Part shown: piece after piece, positions 15,329-20,991 of the stretch
Position numbering within the stretch: position 1 is the first letter of the stretch
Layout of the letters: each line of letters starts with the position of its first letter
Source of the DNA: Fusobacteriaceae bacterium
GTDB taxonomy: Bacteria; Fusobacteriota; Fusobacteriia; Fusobacteriales; Fusobacteriaceae
Length of the DNA: 20,991 nt
Reading direction: 5' to 3'
Assembly: GCA_016938425.1 (NCBI GenBank)
Contig: JAFGUR010000213.1
Coordinates: forward strand, 1 to 20,991
The notes under the pieces: model-generated
The model's database searches: none
Told to the model about the DNA's origin: nothing
Seen by the model: only the letters and a program-made list of their open reading frames with translations
Position numbers and translations under genes: made by a program

Positions 15329-15360
15329 AAAAAATTTAGCAAAATTTGCTAAATTTTTTT
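15328..15360. terminator. Bidirectional terminator between LacI gene and esterase operon
   Basis: TTTAGCAAA and TTTGCTAAA are perfect arms around one A, extended on both sides by A and T runs (15328-15360). It serves the rightward LacI gene, which ends at 15328, and the leftward operon, which ends at 15378. Confidence 0.9.
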
Positions 15361-15377
15361 CTATTTTATTCATAAAA

Positions 15378-16328
15378 CTATTTAAGAGTTTTATCTAAAA
15401 ATTCCACAATAACTTTCAAAACATCTTCTTGATTCCAATATATGTCACCGTGTCCTGCCCCTTTAACAACATATCTTATAGCAACTATATTTTTTTCAAT
15501 AAGAGCCTTATATAGATTATCTGTTTGACTTGGAGATACCATAAAATCTTTATCTCCATGCATTAATAAAAACGGTGTAGTTTTTGCACTGATATAAGTA
15601 ATTGGATTTGCTACCTTTACTTTTTCTGGCGTCTCCATTATTGATTTACTTTTTGTAAACATAGAGAATCCATTTACAAACATAGATTCTGGTGATGAAG
15701 GCGAATCATGTATATCTTGTATTTCTTTTGAATAATCTCCTGCTATTTTTGCCAAATCTGATGGTCCATATAAATCTATAGTAGCTTTAATGTCACTAGT
15801 TTGATTTAAGTATTCTCCTTTATCAAAATCTTTCATTCCATTAGTTGTCCCCATTAAAGCTGCTAAATGCCCGCCAGCAGATTCTCCCATAACTGCAATT
15901 TTATTCGTGTCAATTCCAAATCTATCAGCATTTTCTTTTAAGTATCTCACTGCTGTTTTTACATCTTCTAAAGGTGTAGGAAACATTACTGTTGGGACTG
16001 TTCTATATTCTATACTTGCTACTAAATATCCCGCTTCTGCAAGGTACATTCTTTGTTGAAGATAATTTTCTTTTGGTGACCCTAAATAAGCTCCTCCTGT
16101 AATAAAGACAACCACAGGAAGTTTCTCCTTAACACTAGGCTTTAATATATCCATTTTTAATTTTGTATTTTGACTAAACATAAAAACTGGCTGTGAATAT
16201 ACTAAATCAGGTATATAATCTACTTTAAGTTTATTAACATTTACATTTAGTATCTTTGATTGACTAACTTCACTAAAACTTAATAAAGAAATTGTAAATA
16301 ATAAAACAATTATCACTATTTTTTTCAT
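15378..16328 (-). CDS. Secreted alpha/beta-hydrolase, carbohydrate esterase-like
   Basis: The 316-residue protein begins with a signal peptide (about 1-19, MKKIVIIVLLFTISLLSFS) and has no lipobox, so it probably works in the periplasm. It has an alpha/beta-hydrolase fold of the Aes/BD-FAE group (COG0657-like). VVVFITGGAYLGSP stands in for the HGG oxyanion segment with the His replaced. The nucleophile is Ser150 in GESAGGH, the acid probably Asp260 in HGDKDFMV, and the base His292 in GAGHGD. Relatives remove acetyl, feruloyl or similar esters from sugars or small molecules. Its start lies 4 bases after the GH1 stop, and its AAAGGAG ribosome site is inside the GH1 end, so the two are translationally coupled. 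It likely deacylates the glycoside this operon imports. The exact substrate is unknown. Confidence 0.85.
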   Translation of the reverse strand: MKKIVIIVLLFTISLLSFSEVSQSKILNVNVNKLKVDYIPDLVYSQPVFMFSQNTKLKMDILKPSVKEKLPVVVFITGGAYLGSPKENYLQQRMYLAEAGYLVASIEYRTVPTVMFPTPLEDVKTAVRYLKENADRFGIDTNKIAVMGESAGGHLAALMGTTNGMKDFDKGEYLNQTSDIKATIDLYGPSDLAKIAGDYSKEIQDIHDSPSSPESMFVNGFSMFTKSKSIMETPEKVKVANPITYISAKTTPFLLMHGDKDFMVSPSQTDNLYKALIEKNIVAIRYVVKGAGHGDIYWNQEDVLKVIVEFLDKTLK

Positions 16329-16332
16329 AATT

Positions 16333-17775
16333 TTATTCTCCTTTTTCTTCTAAAATATTTCCATTACTTTCAATTACTTTTTTGTACCAATAGAAAGAGT
16401 CTTTTTTTATTCTTTTTAAAGTACCATTTCCATTATTATCTCTATCAACATAGATAAATCCATAACGCTTTTTCATTTCTCCAGTTGATAAACTAATTAA
16501 ATCTATACAGCTCCAAGGTGTATAAGCTATCACTTCTACCCCATCCAAAATAGCTTCTTTAATTTGTTCAATATGTTTTCTTAGGTACTCTATTCTATAA
16601 TCATCTCTTATTCTTCCATCTTCTGAAACAATATCGTTTGCTCCTAAACCATTTTCTAAAATCATTATAGGAACTCTATATCTACCATATGCATTGTTCA
16701 ATACCCAACGTAATCCTTTTTCATCAATTTGCCATCCCCAATCTGAAGCTTTCAAATAAGGATTTTTTAGTCCTACTATTAAATTTCCAGAAGTTTTATC
16801 CTTCGAATTATCTAGCCCTACACAATTTGACATATAATAACTACAAGAATAGAAATCTGCCACTCCATCTTTAATAATCTCTAAGTCAGACTCTTCCATA
16901 ACAATATTAATATTGTTATCTAAGAAATATCTTTTTGCAAACCCTGGATATTCTCCTCTAATCATTACATCTGGACAAAACATATTTTTCATTTGGTCAT
17001 GCTGTTGTGCCAATAAAACATCATCTGGTGCACAAGTACTTGGATATGCTGTCATATATGCAATCATACACCCTACTTTATTATTTGGGTTGATTGAATG
17101 CGCTAATTTTACTGCTTTGGCACTTGCTACAAATTGATAATGAAGAGCTTGATATCTTAATTCTTCTGTATTATTTTCTTTATCTGTAACTATTCCACCT
17201 GCTGTTATTATTCCAAAAGGAACTGTTAAACAATTTATCTCATTAAAAGTTATCCAATATCTCACTTTATCTTTATAACGTTTAAAAATTATTTCACAAT
17301 ATCTAAGATAAAAATCTATCATTTTTCTATTTCCCCAAGCACCATATCTATAAGATAGTTCTATTGGAGATTCATAATGAGATATTGTTACAATTGGCTC
17401 AATATTGTATTTTTTTAATTCATCAAAAACTTTATCATAAAATTCCAAACCTTTTTCATTTGGAGTTTCATCATCTCCATTTGGAAATATTCTTGTCCAT
17501 GCTATAGACATTCTATATGCTTTCAAGCCCATTTCAGCCATAGCTGCTATATCTTCTTTATAATTATTATAAAAATCAGCTGCAATATGATTTGGATAGT
17601 AGTGTTTCACTTCATCTATATTTGGAGTTTCTATTCTAAAAGTTCCAACTCCAGTATAAGCTAGTATATCTGTAACACTAATTCCTTTTCCATCTACATT
17701 CCAAGCTCCTTCTACTTGATTTGCAGAAGTTGCTGCTCCCCATAAAAAATCTTTATTAAATATATTTTCTTTCAT
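16333..17775 (-). CDS. 6-phospho-beta-glucosidase (GH1)
   Basis: This cytoplasmic enzyme hydrolyses 6-phospho-beta-glucosides delivered by the PTS, giving glucose 6-phosphate and the aglycone or sugar. The 480-residue length is normal for GH1. The acid/base is Glu179 in WITFNEIN and the nucleophile Glu374 in MILENGLG. The N terminus FLWGAATSANQVEGAW is typical. Ser430, Lys436 and Tyr438 in LSTGEMKKRYGF fit the phosphate-binding pattern of the phospho-specific branch, as does SHYESP. The gene lies 76 bases behind the PTS gene and is coupled to the esterase gene. Its ribosome site is rather weak (GAGAGA). The specific sugar (cellobiose, salicin, gentiobiose or other) cannot be told. Confidence 0.92.
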   Translation of the reverse strand: MKENIFNKDFLWGAATSANQVEGAWNVDGKGISVTDILAYTGVGTFRIETPNIDEVKHYYPNHIAADFYNNYKEDIAAMAEMGLKAYRMSIAWTRIFPNGDDETPNEKGLEFYDKVFDELKKYNIEPIVTISHYESPIELSYRYGAWGNRKMIDFYLRYCEIIFKRYKDKVRYWITFNEINCLTVPFGIITAGGIVTDKENNTEELRYQALHYQFVASAKAVKLAHSINPNNKVGCMIAYMTAYPSTCAPDDVLLAQQHDQMKNMFCPDVMIRGEYPGFAKRYFLDNNINIVMEESDLEIIKDGVADFYSCSYYMSNCVGLDNSKDKTSGNLIVGLKNPYLKASDWGWQIDEKGLRWVLNNAYGRYRVPIMILENGLGANDIVSEDGRIRDDYRIEYLRKHIEQIKEAILDGVEVIAYTPWSCIDLISLSTGEMKKRYGFIYVDRDNNGNGTLKRIKKDSFYWYKKVIESNGNILEEKGE

Positions 17776-17851
17776 CTTAATCTCTCTCTTTCTATAAATT
17801 TATTTCTGCATAAATACTTATTCTCTAGTCAGAAACAGAACTACAAAATTT

Positions 17852-19219
17852 TTATTCAGTTTCTTTAAATCCCAATACCCAAGTTATGGCAAAGGTTGCT
17901 CCAAAAGCAACTGTAGCTGTTAATAATGGAAGTATTAAATTTCCTCCCTTTCCAATAAAAATTGGTAAAGATAGTAAACTTGGTCCAACAAAATTATAAG
18001 CAGTAAGCTTGAATATTCCTGCAAAACACCCTGCTATTCCTGCTCCAATAATTGCAGCATAAAGAGGTCTTTTGAATCTTAAATTTATTCCGTATAATGC
18101 AGGTTCTGTAATTCCACATAAAGCAGAAACTGTTGCAGACATTCCAGTAGATTTTGTATTCAAATTTTTACTTTTTAAAGCAACAGCAAAAGCAGCTCCA
18201 GCTTGAGCAATATTTGATGCTAAACCAGAAGGAATTAATATCGAATCAAATCCTTGCGTCATAAACATTGTAATTATTAAAGGAATCAACGCATTATGCA
18301 TACCAGTTAATACAAGTAGTGGGAATATTGCTGCATTTATTCCAACTGCAATCCAACCCCATTGGTTCATGATTTGATTAAACTTCGCAAATATATCTCC
18401 TAATATAGCTCCTAATGGTCCAAATACTGTTAATAATAAAGTCCCTGTAATTAAAATAGTAATCATTGGTTTTAGGAATATTTTTACTACTGGTGGAGAT
18501 ACTTTATCAGCAAATCTATCTATATATGACATAACCCAAACGGCTAATATTATAGGCAAAGCTTGTGCACTATAGTTTACTAATTTAACAGGTAACCCTA
18601 ACAGCAACACCGAATGAACATTATTTGCTCCTAAAGTACCAAAATTAGGATGAAGTAGTATTCCTGCTAAAACCATTGCAGAAAATATATTTGTATTTAA
18701 CTTCTTCGCTGCTGTAAATGCAACAAAGAATGGTAAAAAATAATAAACTGAATCCCCCATTATTGATAATAATTTAAATGTTGAGCTTTCATTTGAAACT
18801 AAATGGTAATTAGATAATATTGTTAGCAATACTTTTATCATTCCACAACCAGCTATTGCAGGAATAATTGGTGTAAAACAGCTGATAAAGAAGTCTAATG
18901 CTTTAGATAATGAATTATTTTTATTTATTTTTTTCTGTGATATTTTATCTTCAACATTACTTGATTTATTTTCTAATTCCATTTCTTCTAATACAGCTTT
19001 ATATGCTTCTTCTACTCTATTCCCTATTACAACTTGAATTTGCCCTCCAGATTCAACAAGACCTGCTACTCCTTTAATTTTTTTTATTTCAATCTCATTT
19101 ATATTTTTTCTATCATTAACTGTAAATCTTAATCTTGTAACACAATGAGTAACTCCGTTTATGTTATCTTTTGTTCCTAAATTAAATATTACTTTTTTAG
19201 CTAATTCATTATAATCCAT
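17852..19219 (-). CDS. PTS beta-glucoside-type EIIBC component
   Basis: This inner-membrane sugar transporter phosphorylates its substrate on entry. The 455-residue protein has an EIIB domain (about 1-85) with phospho-accepting Cys26 in GVTHCVTRLRF and SGGQIQVVIG. A charged linker, rich in Lys, Asn and Ser, follows near 90-115. The EIIC domain carries ITEPALYGINLRFKRP, the mark of the glucose/beta-glucoside superfamily. There is no C-terminal EIIA, so phosphate must come from an EIIA encoded elsewhere. I start it at 19219 (MDYNELAKK), after AAAAGGAG; the frame is open back to 19294 but without support. It follows the porin gene by 78 bases, which include an inverted repeat, and precedes the GH1 gene, with which it forms a pathway. 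Confidence 0.9.
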   Translation of the reverse strand: MDYNELAKKVIFNLGTKDNINGVTHCVTRLRFTVNDRKNINEIEIKKIKGVAGLVESGGQIQVVIGNRVEEAYKAVLEEMELENKSSNVEDKISQKKINKNNSLSKALDFFISCFTPIIPAIAGCGMIKVLLTILSNYHLVSNESSTFKLLSIMGDSVYYFLPFFVAFTAAKKLNTNIFSAMVLAGILLHPNFGTLGANNVHSVLLLGLPVKLVNYSAQALPIILAVWVMSYIDRFADKVSPPVVKIFLKPMITILITGTLLLTVFGPLGAILGDIFAKFNQIMNQWGWIAVGINAAIFPLLVLTGMHNALIPLIITMFMTQGFDSILIPSGLASNIAQAGAAFAVALKSKNLNTKSTGMSATVSALCGITEPALYGINLRFKRPLYAAIIGAGIAGCFAGIFKLTAYNFVGPSLLSLPIFIGKGGNLILPLLTATVAFGATFAITWVLGFKETE

Positions 19220-19244
19220 ATAGTTTTTCTCCTTTTCTATTTTT

Positions 19245-19276
19245 AGCACCAAAAATACATAAATACTTCTGGTGCT
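19245..19276 (-). promoter_or_regulatory. Inverted repeat between porin and PTS genes
   Basis: AGCACCA (19245-19251) and TGGTGCT (19270-19276) are perfect 7-bp arms 18 bases apart, with AAATACATAAATACTT inside. No T run follows, so it is not a plain terminator. It could be an mRNA processing or stability hairpin that sets different levels of porin and PTS protein, or an operator. Confidence 0.4.
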
Positions 19277-19297
19277 TTGAGTGAGATGATGCAATAA

Positions 19298-20587
19298 TTA
19301 ATATATATATGTTATATTAGTTGATAGTTTGTATTGTGTGGAATCCTTATCATTTCCTAAAGTCCCTTGGTAGTTTTCAACATCATATTTTCCTATTGTC
19401 CCTGAAATCCCATAAAATAATCCCGGCATTTTTTTAGAAATTACTGTAAAACTTGGTTTTATTTCCACTAATGTATTTTTTTGATTTGAAATATAATCAC
19501 TTCCATTAACTTTTGAAAATACTGATTGAGCTACTTTTGTCTCTATTGCAGGTATTCCATATTTAGTAAATTTGGATACTTTTATATAAGCTCCATCTAA
19601 AGTCTTATCTGCTTTACCTACATAATTTCTAGTATTAAAAGAATCTTCTGAAATATTTGAATTTGAATGAGCAAATTCTATAAACAAGTCATAACCTTTA
19701 ATATTATTTGTATACCATGCATTTGTTGAAACCACTTTTAAATTTATATCATTAGAATCATTAGAACTATTAGCGTCTCCTTCTCCATATGAAAATCCTA
19801 ACCCTATTTTCGATTTTTCATTTAATTTATAATTTCCTTTTAATGTTATTCCTTTGTTAGTGGCATCAATATCTTCACTATTTCCTGTCACTTTTCTATT
19901 TGCATACACAAGCGATGTATCAACTTTTAATTTTTCATCACTATAACCAAAATTAAAAGCATATGGTTTTATGTCATGATTATTAACATTATTTACATAA
20001 GCCATATGACTACTCCATATCGCTCCACCTGGATTTACTCCTGATTTATCTATTGGTTTAATATTCCCTGTTCCCAAGAATATTACTCCATAATCTACCT
20101 CTACTTTATTTAAAACTTGGTCTATCATCATTCCATCTGGTGCAAGTTCTAATTGTACTCCTGATCCTAAGTTTTTTCCCTCTACCTTTACAGCGCTCCA
20201 ATCATTTGAACGAATTACATTCAAATAACCAAAGTCTAATTTATTAAATTGAGCGTATAATTTATCATTAAAATTATATTTTATTGATAAATCTCCTCCT
20301 AAACGTGCATTTTCATATTCAAAACCTGTTGCTCCATATCTTAAATGAGCTTTAGACTCTATTTGCTTCCATTTTTTTTCCATATTAAACTGAAAAAATG
20401 CAGTGTCTTCATTTAAAAAAGTTTTTGAATTTTCATAATTTTCTACTTTTATTGTTTCATTAGAAACTCCTAAATTTATAAAACTGTTAAATCCTAAACT
20501 AAAACCATCTTCTGTTTTAATTATTTCTTGAGAATAAACATTGGCTGTTAATATTAAAGACGCTAATAATAGTAATTTTTTTTTCAT
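19298..20587 (-). CDS. Outer-membrane porin-like beta-barrel protein
   Basis: The 429-residue protein has a signal peptide (about 1-19, MKKKLLLLASLILTANVYS/Q). The rest alternates polar and aromatic residues as beta-barrel strands do, with many short segments such as FSLGFNSFINLGV, SKIGLGFSYGEGD and KGYDLFIEFAHSN. It ends TNITYIY, the aromatic C terminus expected for outer-membrane assembly. I do not recognise a precise family. It heads the operon with the PTS, GH1 and esterase genes, so a sugar or glycoside porin is the natural reading. I start at 20587 (MKKKLL) because AAGGAG precedes it and a signal peptide begins there; an in-frame start at 20620 would add basic residues over the operator-like palindromes. 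Promoter TTGACA-N17-TATAGT lies just upstream. Confidence 0.82.
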   Translation of the reverse strand: MKKKLLLLASLILTANVYSQEIIKTEDGFSLGFNSFINLGVSNETIKVENYENSKTFLNEDTAFFQFNMEKKWKQIESKAHLRYGATGFEYENARLGGDLSIKYNFNDKLYAQFNKLDFGYLNVIRSNDWSAVKVEGKNLGSGVQLELAPDGMMIDQVLNKVEVDYGVIFLGTGNIKPIDKSGVNPGGAIWSSHMAYVNNVNNHDIKPYAFNFGYSDEKLKVDTSLVYANRKVTGNSEDIDATNKGITLKGNYKLNEKSKIGLGFSYGEGDANSSNDSNDINLKVVSTNAWYTNNIKGYDLFIEFAHSNSNISEDSFNTRNYVGKADKTLDGAYIKVSKFTKYGIPAIETKVAQSVFSKVNGSDYISNQKNTLVEIKPSFTVISKKMPGLFYGISGTIGKYDVENYQGTLGNDKDSTQYKLSTNITYIY

Positions 20588-20613
20588 TTTACTAATTCTC
20601 CTTTTCAAAATAA

Positions 20614-20640
20614 TTTTCATGAAAATCTTTCAAAGATTTT
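20614..20640. promoter_or_regulatory. Overlapping palindromes at the porin operon start (candidate operator)
   Basis: AAAATCTTTCAAAGATTTT (20622-20640) has 9-bp perfect arms around one base. It overlaps TTTTCATGAAAA (20614-20625), itself a perfect palindrome. Both lie just downstream of the -10 box, the same position as the treB operators, so they are likely the binding site of the LacI regulator at 14348-15328. Confidence 0.6.
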
Positions 20641-20645
20641 ACTAG

Positions 20646-20674
20646 ACTATACAATATTTTTTTATAGTTGTCAA
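20646..20674 (-). promoter_or_regulatory. Promoter of the porin-PTS-GH1-esterase operon
   Basis: On the minus strand a perfect TTGACA (20669-20674) is followed after 17 bases by TATAGT (20646-20651). It is the only strong promoter seen for the four genes behind it. Confidence 0.85.
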
Positions 20675-20991
20675 TTTAATTTTGTTTTTTTATTGTACTT
20701 TTTTTACTGTTTTAATCCATTTTTAGTTAAATAATTACAATTAAAATATGAAAACAGTTGAACGCACTATATATTTTCTATGAAAATTTTCAAAAAATTT
20801 TTAAATTTTCTGTTTTTTTTATAAAATTCATTCCTTTTAATAAACTGTTAACTAACATAAATATTTTATTAACTATATTAATTGTATTTTTAGAATTTGT
20901 TTATTTTAAACAACTTTGGCAACCAAAATTAATTATACCTTCAAAAAATTATGATTACGCTTTATGACTCTACGCTTAGTTTATTGATAAA
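20675..20991. other. AT-rich end of window with no supported gene
   Basis: Beyond the porin promoter the sequence is extremely AT-rich. A 69-codon frame at 20758-20967 begins with TTG, lacks a ribosome site and reads as low-complexity Phe/Ile/Leu, so I do not call it. There is no RNA gene, terminator or repeat copy here that I can recognise. Confidence 0.5.

Noticed and set aside
17776..17851. Separate promoter or terminator between the PTS and GH1 genes
   Set aside because: Only a weak TTTCTG/CAGAAA repeat with a 21-base gap is present; no T tract or good -35/-10 pair was found.
20758..20967. 69-codon frame at the right edge as a small membrane protein
   Set aside because: TTG start, no ribosome site, and the hydrophobicity is what any AT-rich frame would give.

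Overview
This is a 21-kb, very AT-rich chromosomal window from a Gram-negative anaerobe, most likely Fusobacterium. The inference rests on several things: an outer-membrane porin-like protein and periplasmic proteins next to Firmicutes-like PTS sugar genes, strong AAGGAG-type ribosome sites, good TTGACA-N17-TATAAT promoters and CCA-encoding tRNA genes. There is no rRNA, CRISPR array, phage gene or transposase.

Layout. (1) 214-468: a three-gene tRNA operon on the minus strand, transcribed Val-Asp-Cys, with its own promoter and terminator. (2) 657-5557: a trehalose locus on the minus strand, treR, then treB (trehalose PTS EIIBC), then treC (trehalose-6-phosphate hydrolase), with a strong promoter and two TreR-type operators ahead of treB. 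Two inverted copies of a 310-400 bp MITE-like repeat bracket treC. One splits treB from treC and supplies treB's last codons and stop. (3) 5692-6693: a lone biotin synthase gene (bioB), divergent from treR. (4) 6707-9420: an APC-type amino-acid transporter with a small membrane protein behind it, divergent from a LysR regulator. Both promoters share one 16-bp palindrome. (5) 9531-14158: an envelope cluster on the minus strand, made of four tandem paralogous secreted SH3b proteins followed by lemA and a TPM-domain gene. (6) 14348-20587: a LacI-family regulator facing a four-gene catabolic operon (outer-membrane porin, beta-glucoside-type PTS EIIBC, GH1 6-phospho-beta-glucosidase, secreted alpha/beta esterase).

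How it fits together. The two sugar loci share a scheme: PTS phosphorylation during uptake, a cytoplasmic phospho-glycosidase, and a LacI-type repressor with palindromes just downstream of the -10 box. Both PTS proteins lack a fused EIIA domain and must borrow one. The second operon also covers the envelope: a porin lets the substrate in and an exported esterase probably trims ester groups from it in the periplasm before PTS import.

The least explained items are the inverted repeat pair around treC, the divergent four-copy SH3b family, and the esterase-containing beta-glucoside operon. I see no clear new defence or mobile system. The repeat pair is the best candidate for undescribed biology.
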